DNA from: Variovorax sp. KBW07
Lineage (GTDB): Bacteria > Pseudomonadota > Gammaproteobacteria > Burkholderiales > Burkholderiaceae_C
Assembly: GCF_003852515.1 (NCBI RefSeq)
Contig: NZ_QAJK01000044.1
Span: 33,777-97,776 of the forward strand
DNA length: 64,000 nt
Reading direction: 5' to 3'
Shown here: positions 23,018-32,220 of the stretch, one piece after another
Layout of the letters: every line of letters starts with the position of its first letter
How positions within the stretch are numbered: the first letter of the stretch is position 1
Made by a program: the position numbers and the translations under genes
The notes under the pieces: model-generated
The model's input: the letters and a program-made list of their open reading frames with translations, nothing else
What the model was told of the DNA's origin: nothing
Databases searched by the model: none

Positions 23018-24471
23018 CGCTGGCCCACCGGGATAGCCTTCGCGTCGTAGGCTGTCATCTGCGCGTCGCCGGTCATATCGACCCGCACGCGGTGGAATCG
23101 GGCCGACTGGCGAAGGTCAAACTTGCCATCGTTCAGCCGGCTGGTGGACCCCGGCACCAGGTCATCCCCCTCGTTCATCTTGATCAGCCCGGTGGCCATC
23201 GCGGTCGCGGGCGACTTCGTGAAGCGCGTGCGGAAGCGGTCGATCATGGTCACCATGTCGTCGTCCCCGAAGTCGCCCGTCGTGAAGCTGGAGGCGCCCG
23301 CTACGCCGGTGTTGGACACCAGCTGATTCGAGGCATCGAAGTAGGCGTAGAGCCGGCCGCCAGCGAGCCAATACTGCGAGTCGAACGGGATGGCCGGGAG
23401 CGTGTCGATGGTCGGCGCATAGGCGTCGAGCCCGTCAATCGTGACCCCGGGCGCAATGAAGTTCAGCGCCGCCTGCAGCACCCGGTCGGCCTTGCCCCAT
23501 TTCTTCGTTCCGAGGTGGTAGGCCAAGGTGCGATCACAGGCGCCGGTCGAAGTCACAGACGGGTACGCGATCCACACGATGTTTCGCTGCCGGTCGAACG
23601 TGCAGCGCGTGCGGTAGCGAAAGGTCTGGCTCGAATTGCGCCGGAACCAATCCCGATTCACCCCATCGGCCAGCGGCACCGGTCGCGTGCCATCGAACAT
23701 CCAGAAGTTGTCTTCGCCCACGATGAAGTGAAGGCCGCCGACATCGCAGACAGCCTCAGGGCCGACCGCGCCGCACTCACTGCCGAGAATGTGAGTCCAC
23801 TGCCACGACCCATTCGAGGCGCCGACGAACGAGCCCAGGAAGACGCCGCGCGACTTGTAGGCCACCACGTAGTCACCCAGGGCCAGCCCCGCCTGAATGG
23901 CACCCTCACTCGCCACCAGGCGGCCTGTGGTCGCGCCGGTGGCCACGCTGGGCACCCAGTCGTTCTGATTGCTCTGCGCGCAGTTCCACCAGCGATCCGG
24001 CGCAACGCCGAACGTCGGGTCACTGGTGTGAAACGCGAGAACGAAATTGTTGGACGCGCTGATCACGATCTTCGCGCGCGGCGCCGTGGGCACGTCCGAA
24101 AACACGCCCGTCGTCGAAAGCTGCATCGGGTCCGCCAGGTTCGACGCGATGGTGGTATCGCCGAACTGGCAGAAGCTCCAGCGCGATTCCGTCGAGCCGG
24201 TGTAGCTGCCCGCCTTGCTGCGGTCGGTCCAGCTGCTGCCCGCGAGCTCGTACAGCTTGCCCTGCGTGCCGGCAATGATGCGGCGCGTGCCATCGAGCCG
24301 CTCAACCACCGCAGAGCCGCGGCAGGGCCCGGCCAGGGCGGCCACTGCCACCGCAACCGGCGACGGCGCGGCCATGAACCCCGCTTCGAAGGGAATCACA
24401 TTGCTGCAGTCGGTCAGCACCCCCGCCGTGGTCGGATCTGCATCAGGCGCGAAGCCAAGGATCGGATTCAT
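23014..24471 (-). CDS. Structural protein, probable tail/head-tail component (485 aa)
   Basis: Starts at ATG 24471 inside the end of the adaptor gene. It is a beta-rich protein whose WTDRSKAGSYTGSTESRWSFCQFGDTTIAS and GGLHFIVGEDNFWMFDG segments look like beta-propeller blades. Position (after the adaptor, before the fibre) fits a tail hub or needle-type part of a short tail. I have no firm family name. Confidence 0.65.
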   Translation of the reverse strand: MNPILGFAPDADPTTAGVLTDCSNVIPFEAGFMAAPSPVAVAVAALAGPCRGSAVVERLDGTRRIIAGTQGKLYELAGSSWTDRSKAGSYTGSTESRWSFCQFGDTTIASNLADPMQLSTTGVFSDVPTAPRAKIVISASNNFVLAFHTSDPTFGVAPDRWWNCAQSNQNDWVPSVATGATTGRLVASEGAIQAGLALGDYVVAYKSRGVFLGSFVGASNGSWQWTHILGSECGAVGPEAVCDVGGLHFIVGEDNFWMFDGTRPVPLADGVNRDWFRRNSSQTFRYRTRCTFDRQRNIVWIAYPSVTSTGACDRTLAYHLGTKKWGKADRVLQAALNFIAPGVTIDGLDAYAPTIDTLPAIPFDSQYWLAGGRLYAYFDASNQLVSNTGVAGASSFTTGDFGDDDMVTMIDRFRTRFTKSPATAMATGLIKMNEGDDLVPGSTSRLNDGKFDLRQSARFHRVRVDMTGDAQMTAYDAKAIPVGQR

Positions 24472-25064
24472 CGGTGGCGCACCGTCAACGTGGAGCCGCT
24501 GTGCTTCGCCGTCTCGTCGTCGGTATGCATCGCTTCGACAACACCGCCGTACAGGCCGGCCCAGGAGGCCGCTTCGTCGGGCTTCTTGACGTACAGGGCA
24601 CCTTCCGCGAGCGCGGCGTAGAGGTACACGTTCGGCTTGCTGGTGAGAAGCCAGTTCTCGTTCGTGGTGGCCAGCGGTTCGAGTTGCTTGTAGTAGCGGG
24701 CAACGACCGGATACACGCCATCCGGCGCGGGCCCGAAGACGAGTTGATCGGCTTCGACGGTGTAGTACGACGGCCGGCCCGCCCCGTCTGTGAACTGCGC
24801 CGCCAGCTGCTCGGAGGTCATGAAATCGACCGGACGGCCATTCAGGCGCAGCGACTCGAACGCGAGCCAGCCCGTGGGCAGCGGCAACGTGCCATTGGCG
24901 GCGGTGTTCAGCGTCACGGTCGTCAGCAGGCGGCGCACGCGCAAATCCGTGGCGATGCGCGATTCGGCCAGCGCGATGAAATCGGGAATGACGGCATCGA
25001 GGTCGCCCCGGTTCATCCAGTTGGCGACGGCGCTTTTCAGGCCGGTGAAGCTGGTGATGGCCAT
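24468..25064 (-). CDS. Phage head-tail adaptor protein
   Basis: A 198-aa protein with the recognisable beginning ITSFTGLKSAVANWMNRGDL, then IPDFIALAESRIATDLRVRRL, the usual signature of adaptor proteins in podovirus-like prophages. The C-terminal half holds YTVEADQLVFGPAPDG and YYKQLEPLA. It should bind under the portal and start the short tail. Confidence 0.8.
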   Translation of the reverse strand: MAITSFTGLKSAVANWMNRGDLDAVIPDFIALAESRIATDLRVRRLLTTVTLNTAANGTLPLPTGWLAFESLRLNGRPVDFMTSEQLAAQFTDGAGRPSYYTVEADQLVFGPAPDGVYPVVARYYKQLEPLATTNENWLLTSKPNVYLYAALAEGALYVKKPDEAASWAGLYGGVVEAMHTDDETAKHSGSTLTVRHR

Positions 25065-25066
25065 GG

Positions 25067-25354
25067 TCAGATCTGCCCAGGCCAGATGCGGAAGTGCGCA
25101 AGCGCCGGATCGGCCAACATGCGGCGGATATGGCCTTCATCCACGCACCACTCACGATAGGTGATGTTGTTTTCGAGGCAGTACTTCTCGATCAGGATGT
25201 TCGGGATCGAAGCTGCAAGCTTCACTTCGCTCGAACCGTGCATACCGGCGCGGTGCATTTCCTTCGCGCGCTCGGCAACAGGCGTGCAGTCCTGCGTGCG
25301 CTTGATGAATGCTTCGTCGTCGCGAAAGACGATCTGCGTGTCGATGGTTTGCAT
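25067..25354 (-). CDS. Conserved small phage protein
   Basis: A 95-aa protein starting MQTIDTQIVFRDDEAF, with AASIPNILIEKYCLENNITYREW and a C-terminal HIRRMLADPALAHFRIW. It resembles small genes found between capsid and adaptor genes in related prophages. The function is unknown. Confidence 0.65.
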   Translation of the reverse strand: MQTIDTQIVFRDDEAFIKRTQDCTPVAERAKEMHRAGMHGSSEVKLAASIPNILIEKYCLENNITYREWCVDEGHIRRMLADPALAHFRIWPGQI

Positions 25355-25394
25355 AAAAACCTCCGGCGTCTCGCGACGTTGGGAGAAAAACGGG

Positions 25395-25426
25395 AAAGGG
25401 CCCGAAGCGTGAACCTCGGGCCCTTT
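25395..25426. terminator. Hairpin after the major capsid gene
   Basis: An 11-bp perfect stem (25395-25405 with 25416-25426) and a 10-nt loop, with CCCGTTTTTC following on the minus strand. It lies 24 bp after the capsid stop and probably lowers transcription of the genes beyond. Confidence 0.75.
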
Positions 25427-25449
25427 CGACTACCTACCCTGCAGCTGGA

Positions 25450-26376
25450 TCAGAGCAGGTCGAGAATGCCGCCGTGTGCCAGGGGAGCGCGATTCTCCAG
25501 GGCGTACTCGGCCAGGATCATCACGGCTTCCGAGTCGCCGGTTTTTGCCAGCGGCGTCTTCTGCATCGGGCGCAGGTACGCCACGGCCACCTTGTCGTTC
25601 TCGATCACGAAGGCATCGCGGGGGCGCTGGATGCGGTTCGGGATGGCCTTCAACGCGCCAAAGTCGGTCACGTAGATGTCGGTGGCCGCCACGACCTTCT
25701 TGTCTTCGCCCTCGTCGAACCGGGTGCTGTTGCCCAGGAACGTGGAGAAGGTCTGCTTCTGCGTCGGGCCGAGCATCAGGGTGTTCGGGTTGCCGCCAGA
25801 CGTGTAGATCTTCTGCGCCACGTTCTTCAGCATCGCTTCGGTGAACGCGCGGGCCGTGCCATCGGTCTGCGCCACGTTGGTGATGTAGTTCGGGGCCACG
25901 TAGCCGGCGCCGGCATCGACGTTGGCCGCGTCCATCCAACCCACCATGCCACGGCTGCGTCGCGGGCTCGTGCTCGCGACGTTGTTCTGCGTCAGGCCGA
26001 GTTCCATGTCGCGCTTCATTTCCAGCGACTTCAGCGAGACCTGATAGGCCAGCTCCTTCTTGCGGCCGGCGGTGTTCACCTCCTGCTGCGTGCCGGAGAC
26101 GCGCGCGGTCTTGCGCGCGATCTGCGTGCGGTTGCCCAGGCGCACGGTGGGAATCACCGGGTCGGCCGTGGCGTCGTCGCCTTCGGCTTGAGCGTTGTCC
26201 GCCGGCGCGGCCAGGGCCTGGGTCTGCCACTCGTGCAGCGTGGCCTCGGCCGTAACGCGCTCGGCCAGGCTGAGCAGCGGGGTTTCGGTGGGCGAGATTC
26301 GGTAGATCACATCCGCCAGATCTTCGCGATTGCCCACCGCAGCGGTGGACGTGTAGGTATTGGTTGGTGCAGCCAT
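25450..26376 (-). CDS. Major capsid protein (SU10/DUF5309-like)
   Basis: A 308-aa protein starting MAAPTNTYTSTAAVGNREDL, with DVIYRISPTETPLLSLA, a family hallmark, then EWQTQALAAP, LGNRTQIARKTARVSGTQ and SLEMKRDMELGLTQNN. The C-terminal domain contains NPNTLMLGPTQKQTFSTF and ends with LAEYALENRAPLAHGGILDL. This is the pattern of the SU10-type capsid protein family with the HK97 fold. It is preceded by the scaffold gene and followed by a strong hairpin, as expected for the most abundant virion protein. Confidence 0.88.
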   Translation of the reverse strand: MAAPTNTYTSTAAVGNREDLADVIYRISPTETPLLSLAERVTAEATLHEWQTQALAAPADNAQAEGDDATADPVIPTVRLGNRTQIARKTARVSGTQQEVNTAGRKKELAYQVSLKSLEMKRDMELGLTQNNVASTSPRRSRGMVGWMDAANVDAGAGYVAPNYITNVAQTDGTARAFTEAMLKNVAQKIYTSGGNPNTLMLGPTQKQTFSTFLGNSTRFDEGEDKKVVAATDIYVTDFGALKAIPNRIQRPRDAFVIENDKVAVAYLRPMQKTPLAKTGDSEAVMILAEYALENRAPLAHGGILDLL

Positions 26377-26389
26377 TTTTGCCGCCTCC

Positions 26390-27373
26390 TTAAAGAAGAG
26401 ATTCGAGAACTGCGGCGCCAGCCTTCACCGAGCCGGTCCTGGCCAGGTTCTGGTATGCCGCCGTGCGCTTGTCAGTCGATCCCGTGTCGCCACTGCCGGA
26501 ACGCATCACCTTGGTAGGGGTGTTGGTCACCAGCTTGGCCGCGGCATCCGCCTTGCCCATGATCTGGTCGTAAAGCATCGCCTTGCGAACGTTCATGATG
26601 GCGCGGTGGTCCGCCACGTTTTCGATCTCGGCGGCCGTGTACCCGTTCTTCACGAGGTAGTCACGAATTGCCGCCGTTTCAGCCGTGCGCTTGCTCTCGT
26701 CTTTCCACTCCGGAATCTTGGCGACGATTTGATCTCGCTGACTCTTGAGGTGTTCGACGAACTGCTCGTGCTGTTCGGCTGCGGCCTGGTGCTGGATCTG
26801 TTGCTGCTGCTGGAGCGTTTGCTGCAGCGCTGCTTGCCTCTGTCCTAAGAGGTGCTGCTGCCGCAATGCTTCCTGCGGGTCGCTTTCGATCAGGGCCGGC
26901 CAGTCGATTTCCTGCTGCTGTTGCAGCGCCGTCTCCAGTTGAACCTGGAACCGGTTGAGCTTCTGCGCGTACTGCTCACGATCTGCACGCGCCTGCGCGA
27001 TTTCCGACTCGGCCACCTTCCGCGTTTCGGCGGCGGCCATCGTCTTCTTCGTCGCGTCCTGCTGGCGCTGGTAGCCCGCAATGACTTCCTCGCGTGGAAC
27101 CTGAATTTCCTTGCCGTCGATCTTGACGGTGAACATTTCAGGTTGCGCGTGGTTGCCCTGCTCGGCGTCGCCGCCATCACCGCCCGCATCGGCTACCGAC
27201 GTATCGGCAGTGTCAGCAGTGGTCGAGGCTGCAGGTTCCTTTGGGGTATCGACGCCATCACCGGCGCCCGCCGGCTGGTCATCGTCCAGAAGCGAGGAAA
27301 ACGCTTCTGCGCCCTGACTGACGCTCAGGGCTGTGTCGCTGGGTCCCGCAGTGGGGGTGTCCAAACCGTCCAT
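26390..27373 (-). CDS. Capsid scaffolding protein
   Basis: A 327-aa acidic protein directly before the capsid gene. Residues 1-75 are disordered and rich in Asp, Ala, Thr and Gly. A beta hairpin follows (FTVKIDGKEIQVPREEVIAGYQ), then a long Gln-rich coiled coil (QLETALQQQQEIDW, LGQRQAALQQTLQQQQQIQHQ), and a C-terminal helical domain that would bind the capsid protein. It guides procapsid assembly and is not kept in the virion. Confidence 0.85.
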   Translation of the reverse strand: MDGLDTPTAGPSDTALSVSQGAEAFSSLLDDDQPAGAGDGVDTPKEPAASTTADTADTSVADAGGDGGDAEQGNHAQPEMFTVKIDGKEIQVPREEVIAGYQRQQDATKKTMAAAETRKVAESEIAQARADREQYAQKLNRFQVQLETALQQQQEIDWPALIESDPQEALRQQHLLGQRQAALQQTLQQQQQIQHQAAAEQHEQFVEHLKSQRDQIVAKIPEWKDESKRTAETAAIRDYLVKNGYTAAEIENVADHRAIMNVRKAMLYDQIMGKADAAAKLVTNTPTKVMRSGSGDTGSTDKRTAAYQNLARTGSVKAGAAVLESLL

Positions 27374-27469
27374 GATTTCTCCAATGCCGACTATGCGGCG
27401 CAGCGTCTCGCGACGGATGCTGGCGGTAAAAGGGAAAGTCCCTCGGGCGAGCCGCCTCCCGCCTGAATT

Positions 27470-27742
27470 TTAGAGCGCGATCTTCTCGCCCGTGCTCAAT
27501 TGGTACTCGGCTGTGTCGCCGATCAGCACGCGCACATTGCCATGCTCCGTCGTCACCACGTCGCCGCGCGCACCCGGGTGCCACACGGTGGCAATCTGGT
27601 GCGTGGGTGCGTTGCGCTGCATGATTTCGGCTTCGACCTTCGGCCAGCCGCCGCCGTCATTCGAGACATCGGGAGCCGGGGTCGTGCTGGTGTCCAGCAG
27701 ATGCGCATCGGGCGGACTGCCCATGTCGAACACCGGATTCAC
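27470..27742 (-). CDS. Small phage protein (90 aa)
   Basis: I place the start at GTG 27742, which overlaps the previous stop as GTGA, like the neighbouring joints. A longer frame from 27916 would add 58 low-complexity Ala/Gly residues inside the upstream gene. The C-terminal half is beta-rich (HQIATVWHPGARGDVVTTEHGNV). The function is unknown. Confidence 0.6.
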   Translation of the reverse strand: MNPVFDMGSPPDAHLLDTSTTPAPDVSNDGGGWPKVEAEIMQRNAPTHQIATVWHPGARGDVVTTEHGNVRVLIGDTAEYQLSTGEKIAL

Positions 27743-28293
27743 TCCAGCCACACCTTCGCCTGCTTCTCCAGTTCCGCCTGATGCTCCAGCTCCAGCCGAG
27801 CCATCTTGCCCGTCTCCAGCCGAGACTGCAGGTTCGCGTGGACCTTCTGCAGCAACTTCAGCGACAGCCACAACTTTTCCCGCCCCTGCGGGTCCTGTTC
27901 GGGTGCTCTTTGCCATGATTCGATGATCTCCGTCTTGAGGGAATGGAACGCCCATGCAAAGGCCTCGTTCTCGAGAACTTCGCGGGCACGGTTGCCGCGG
28001 TACGCACGCGCGGCGGGTGTGGTCGCCGATTCATCGGCCGCACCAGATGCCAGGGCCTGCGCGATGCGGTCGGCAGCGACGGGAACGCCGCTCGGCGTCT
28101 TGCCCTGCAACTCGACTAGGCGGCCCGCTGCGGTGCCCAGCGAGCCCCAGCGCTCGAAGAACGCTACGGCGCCCATGCAGCGGCGGTAGATGCAGAAACA
28201 GGTGTCACCGCCCACGACTTCCTCGCGCACCTCCCATGCGGGCGTGAAGAAGGCGCGGACGGCGGCCAGCGCAGTGCGGACTCGTTGAATCAT
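27739..28293 (-). CDS. Phage protein between portal and scaffold (184 aa)
   Basis: The N-terminal part is beta-rich with Cys (VREEVVGGDTCFCIYRRCMG), and the C-terminal part is helical (EKLWLSLKLLQKVHANLQSRLETGKMARLELEHQAELEKQ). It overlaps the portal stop by 4 bp. No family is recognised; its position suggests a head-assembly role. Confidence 0.6.
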   Translation of the reverse strand: MIQRVRTALAAVRAFFTPAWEVREEVVGGDTCFCIYRRCMGAVAFFERWGSLGTAAGRLVELQGKTPSGVPVAADRIAQALASGAADESATTPAARAYRGNRAREVLENEAFAWAFHSLKTEIIESWQRAPEQDPQGREKLWLSLKLLQKVHANLQSRLETGKMARLELEHQAELEKQAKVWLE

Positions 28294-30716
28294 GGCTGCA
28301 CCTCGCGGGCGATCTCACCGGTTGCTGCCTGTGTGGCGGGGTCGTCCAGCTTCGCCTTGCTGGAAATGTTGGCGGTTTGCACCTTCACGGCTTGCTCCAG
28401 TTCGGTCTTCCAGCGCTGGAACGCGTCGTCGCGTTGCTTGGCGATGTCCTCGTACTGCATCCGCAGCGAATGCACCTGGGCCTCTTGCTCCAGCTTCATG
28501 GCGTGTTGCCGGGCTTCCAGCTCCTGCCGGTTTGCGTCCGTCTCGCGCTGCATCTGCGCGCGCATCGCCTCCAGCTGGGCCTGTTGCTCGCGGCCCTGTG
28601 CTTCGCTCTGCGCCTTGAACTGCAGCCGCATCTTTTCGAGCGCGGCCTCGTGCTGAAACTGCGCCTGCTGCATCTGCATCTGAAGCTGGCCAGGGTTCGG
28701 ACCTTGCTGCGGCGGCGGGTTCTTCTCGGGGTCGTTGAAGAAGCGATCACCCGACTTGAAGCCCATCGTCTTCGCGATTTCGGTATCGAGCTCGTAGATC
28801 TTCTTCGGGGTCGCGGTGCCCCACTGCAGCCCGCTCACCTGCAGTTGCCGCAGCCCCATCAGGTGCCCGACCTGCTGGTCTTTATTGCCCACGCCCAGCC
28901 CGACGTTGATGTCGGTGTCGAACTGGTTTTTCCACTCGCGCGGGTCCATTTCGACCCACTCGCCGGCGATCTGCACCAACTCGGCTTTCTTCTGGTTCTG
29001 GCAGACCAGCTTCAGCATCATCTTGAACAGGTCTACGAATCCTTCGGCCAGGTTGCGCGCCATCAGGTCCGTGCGCATGTCGGCCTTGTTCGTGATGATC
29101 TGCACGCCGCCGAGCGTGTCGTTCAGGCCCTTGGCATCGTTGCCCTGGCTGTAGCGGGTCCAGCCGGTCGAGTTTTCGAGCGCCTGTTCCTCCTGCTCCA
29201 TCAGCTGCGCTGCGGCGCCCAGGTCGCCCGCGCCTTGATCCAAGCGGCCGGCCATGCCGGGTGCATCCATCAGCACCACGCCGCCGGGCCGGCTGTCGAG
29301 CAGGCTATCGAAATCGACTTTGCCCTTCACGCCGAAGTATCGGCCGTTGACCTGCAAATACATGTTGTCCAGCTGGCCGCGCACGATGCTGGTCTTCGTC
29401 TTCTGACCAGGCATCGCCAGATCGGCGACGGACAGGCCCCAGAACTTATGCGGCATCGGCACCGGGCACCAGCTGACGAACGGCGCTTCATCGACGATTT
29501 CGTTGTCGAGAATCCGGTCGCCGCATCGCACGATCTTGCGCAGCTCGGCGATGCCGTCGCCGTCGTAATCGACGCGCAGGTAACACTCTTTCACCCACAC
29601 GGTGAACTGTGAACGGTCGGTGGTGTTGCTCGCCTCGTAGTTCGAGCCCGTATCGTCGAAGTGATCGCGCTCCAGGCGCTCCGCATTGCTGTCGCCCTCG
29701 GAGTCATCGGCCACCAGGTCGTCGATGTTCTTGTAGCCCATGGACTTGAGCTCGGACAGCGTGCGCTTGACGCGGTGGCCGACAAGACGGGCTTCCGCGA
29801 TGCTCTTGGCGCCGCGCGAGATGATGAATTCTTCGGACGGCACGCCCTCGATGGTCAGCTTGCCGCCCTTGCGGGTGATCTTGCAGCCCACGTCGTAGAG
29901 CATTGCCTGCGGCTGCTGCTCGATCATCAGGATCTGGGCCTGAATCGCGGCAACAGCGCCGGCCGGGCCTTGCTGTGGCGGGCGTGGCGGCTGGCCCGGC
30001 TGCGCGGCGCCCATCGGCTCTGCGGGTGGCTGCTGCTGGCCAGGCCCACCAGGAGCGCCCGGAGCACCTTGGCCCTGTGGCGGGCCGGCTGGCGGCTGCT
30101 GCGCGGCCTGCATCGCCTGCTGAAGTTGCTGCTGCAACGCGGCCACCGCTTCCGCGCGCTTCTTTGCGTCGTCTTCGTCGGGATACGCCTTGTGGTCGAT
30201 GATTTCGACCTCGGGATCGTCCAGCAGCTTTGCCAGCTCGATCTTCGTCATGCCCACGTACTCTTCGCGCTTCTCTTCGTGGCGCATGTCCCACCAGCAC
30301 TTCAACACGCCGCGCTTGGACAACAGGCCGTCTTTCGCCCATGACACCGTGATGGTGTGCCCGTTGTTCTTCTTGAAGAACAGGTGATTCAGGTACTTGG
30401 TCGCCGAGTCGGCTTTCGATTCGTCGCCCGGCTTCGTGGGCTCGAACTGCACCACCTTGTCGCCGCCCACGAACTTAACCACCAGCTGCGGCAGCATCGA
30501 CTCGATGGTGTTGCGCACGTCCGGCGAAACGACCTTCGAGCGGCCCACGATCTCCGGCGGCGCGAGGTCGCCTTCGGGCTCGGCGTAGTAGTAGGCCACG
30601 GCCTTGCGGCGCTGCTCGGCCAGCTTGGTACTGTCGAGGCCGAGCGCCTGGGCGAGCTCGGTATCGACAAGCGCCTTCAGGTCGGCTTCCGTCATGGGCT
30701 TGGATGCAGTGGTCAT
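28290..30716 (-). CDS. Portal protein
   Basis: An 808-aa portal of the large P22/N4-like kind. The N-terminus has LVDTELAQALGLDSTKLAEQRRKAVAYYYAE, then GRSKVVSPDVRNTIESMLPQLVVKF, the usual portal opening. A Gln/Pro/Gly-rich insertion of about 75 residues (about 195-270) follows KAYPDEDDAKKRAEAVAALQQ and is unusual. The core continues with CYLRVDYDGDGIAELRKIVRCG and PFVSWCPVPMPHKFWGLS, and ends in a long Gln/Glu coiled coil. It forms the dodecameric DNA gate of the capsid and works with the terminase. Confidence 0.88.
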   Translation of the reverse strand: MTTASKPMTEADLKALVDTELAQALGLDSTKLAEQRRKAVAYYYAEPEGDLAPPEIVGRSKVVSPDVRNTIESMLPQLVVKFVGGDKVVQFEPTKPGDESKADSATKYLNHLFFKKNNGHTITVSWAKDGLLSKRGVLKCWWDMRHEEKREEYVGMTKIELAKLLDDPEVEIIDHKAYPDEDDAKKRAEAVAALQQQLQQAMQAAQQPPAGPPQGQGAPGAPGGPGQQQPPAEPMGAAQPGQPPRPPQQGPAGAVAAIQAQILMIEQQPQAMLYDVGCKITRKGGKLTIEGVPSEEFIISRGAKSIAEARLVGHRVKRTLSELKSMGYKNIDDLVADDSEGDSNAERLERDHFDDTGSNYEASNTTDRSQFTVWVKECYLRVDYDGDGIAELRKIVRCGDRILDNEIVDEAPFVSWCPVPMPHKFWGLSVADLAMPGQKTKTSIVRGQLDNMYLQVNGRYFGVKGKVDFDSLLDSRPGGVVLMDAPGMAGRLDQGAGDLGAAAQLMEQEEQALENSTGWTRYSQGNDAKGLNDTLGGVQIITNKADMRTDLMARNLAEGFVDLFKMMLKLVCQNQKKAELVQIAGEWVEMDPREWKNQFDTDINVGLGVGNKDQQVGHLMGLRQLQVSGLQWGTATPKKIYELDTEIAKTMGFKSGDRFFNDPEKNPPPQQGPNPGQLQMQMQQAQFQHEAALEKMRLQFKAQSEAQGREQQAQLEAMRAQMQRETDANRQELEARQHAMKLEQEAQVHSLRMQYEDIAKQRDDAFQRWKTELEQAVKVQTANISSKAKLDDPATQAATGEIAREVQP

Positions 30717-30717
30717 A

Positions 30718-30852
30718 TCAGGGAGGGGGAAGCTGGCGCTTCTTCACGTAGGTGCCCGACTTCTCGGGAATGAAGACCTTCGGCGCGAGCTTTTGCGGGC
30801 CCGCACGCCACCCCTTGGGGTAGTGCAGGGTCTTGCTCTTTGCGGCGGCCAC
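30718..30852 (-). CDS. Small basic protein (44 aa) between terminase and portal
   Basis: A short gene with GTG 30852 as start and an ideal AGGAGG ribosome binding site 7 bases before it. The product begins MAAAKSKTLHYPKGWRAGPQ and ends KKRQLPPP; it is basic and rich in Lys and Pro. The stop lies one base before the portal ATG. A 16-codon leader ORF with ATG 30903 sits upstream. Packing between terL and portal suggests a minor head or packaging factor. Confidence 0.65.
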   Translation of the reverse strand: MAAAKSKTLHYPKGWRAGPQKLAPKVFIPEKSGTYVKKRQLPPP

Positions 30853-30915
30853 GGTCAGGCCTCCTGCGCGCGACTGAAACGCCGTGCTGGTGCAATGTTG
30901 TTCATGTCGTTTCCT

Positions 30916-32220
30916 TCATGCGTTGTTTTGCTTCGGATACTTGAGAGGCTTCATCACCACAGGCTCTTCGTAGGCCACGCACATCAGGCCGAAGGCGTCG
31001 GCGCCGTGGCTGGCCCAGTCGTGTTCGGGGCCGAGGCCGATGTTTCGCTTCTCGTCGCGCTTCTCGTGATACCAACCGAGTGCGGCCACGCCGGCTTCGG
31101 TGCTGGCCTCGTTGAACCACATCGACGGGAACAGGCGCCGGCCTGCCTCGATGCGCGCAGCAGCTGCGCCCTTGCCTTGGTTCGGGATCACGGTGACCGA
31201 GTAGCCCGCGGCCTGCATGGCACTTTCGTAGGAAACGTCATGCACCTTGTCCTGCGTCGAGCCGTCGTGCGGCAGCCAGATCTGCGCCTTCTCCGGCGTG
31301 TAGCCGCGCGAGCGCAGCCAGGCCAGATGCACGGCGAGCGGCTGGCCCACCGCTTCGTAGTAGTCGAGGACGCGAATTTCTTTGCCAATGAACTGCGCCA
31401 CCCACATCGTGAAGGCGTCGGCCTTGGCGCCAGTGCCGCCGATGTCGCAAAAGACGCGCAGGGTCATCAGCGGGTCAGCGGCCACGCGGCCGAATCGCTG
31501 CTGCAGCCTTGCCTCGTTGATGACGGCGGCGTAATACGCGCCCGACATCACCGTGACGTAGCCGCCCTCCCAGATATGGTCGTACTGGTCCGGCTGCATG
31601 CGCAGGCAATCCAAGCGCTCCTGCTCAAGCTCCGCCGTGAACCACGGGTTATCGCGCCAGTTCGCCTTCACCACCTGGGCACCAGTCGGCAGCTCAAGCC
31701 CGCGCAGCATCATGTCCACCGCATCCGTGCGCCTGCGTGCATTCCAGCTGAACCACAGTTCGGACCCAGGCGCGCGAATCGTTGGCCGCAACAGATCCAG
31801 AGAGTTCTGCGTGGCGGTCTGCGCTTCCTCCCACCATGCCCGTTTGAAGTTCTCCAGCGACTTCACGCTCTCGGCCGTGTAGTCCTGCATCCCTTTGAAG
31901 ATCATCAGCCCGTCGCCGGGCAACTGGATGCAGTCGCGGAACACCTTGAAGCCGTCAGCTTCGGTGATGCGGTTCGCGCGTAGCTTCGCCTCGATCAGCG
32001 CCTTGGACGACTGCGCCAGGTCTTTCTGCACCTCGCGGATGCACACCGCGCGCATTCCCTCGCCGGCGGACTCGCCTGGCTCGGCCATGCAGTCCTCTAT
32101 CAGCTTTTCGCCGAAGAAGTGCGACTTTCCCGAGCCACGGCCGCCCCATGCGCCTTTGTAGCGCGCAGGCTCCAGCAGCGGCACGAACACTCGCGCCGTC
32201 TGCAGGTTCAAAGTCTTCAC
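30916..32220 (-). CDS. Terminase large subunit
   Basis: A 434-aa DNA-packaging motor. The Walker A motif GGRGSGKS is at residues 26-33 and the Walker B with catalytic Glu (FKRAWWEEAQ) at about 125-134. The nuclease domain begins near FCDIGGTGAKADAFT and continues with WLPHDGSTQD and the late GPEHDWASHGADAFG motif. It overlaps the small-subunit stop by 4 bp. It cuts concatemers and pumps DNA through the portal. Confidence 0.92.
   Translation of the reverse strand: MKTLNLQTARVFVPLLEPARYKGAWGGRGSGKSHFFGEKLIEDCMAEPGESAGEGMRAVCIREVQKDLAQSSKALIEAKLRANRITEADGFKVFRDCIQLPGDGLMIFKGMQDYTAESVKSLENFKRAWWEEAQTATQNSLDLLRPTIRAPGSELWFSWNARRRTDAVDMMLRGLELPTGAQVVKANWRDNPWFTAELEQERLDCLRMQPDQYDHIWEGGYVTVMSGAYYAAVINEARLQQRFGRVAADPLMTLRVFCDIGGTGAKADAFTMWVAQFIGKEIRVLDYYEAVGQPLAVHLAWLRSRGYTPEKAQIWLPHDGSTQDKVHDVSYESAMQAAGYSVTVIPNQGKGAAAARIEAGRRLFPSMWFNEASTEAGVAALGWYHEKRDEKRNIGLGPEHDWASHGADAFGLMCVAYEEPVVMKPLKYPKQNNA

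Noticed and set aside
22031-24471. Fibre locus checked for a diversity-generating retroelement
   Set aside because: No reverse transcriptase gene and no template/variable repeat pair is visible near the fibre genes.
27743-27916. Longer N-terminus for the 90-aa phage protein
   Set aside because: The extra 58 residues are Ala/Gly low complexity within the upstream gene; the GTGA overlap start fits the pattern of its neighbours.
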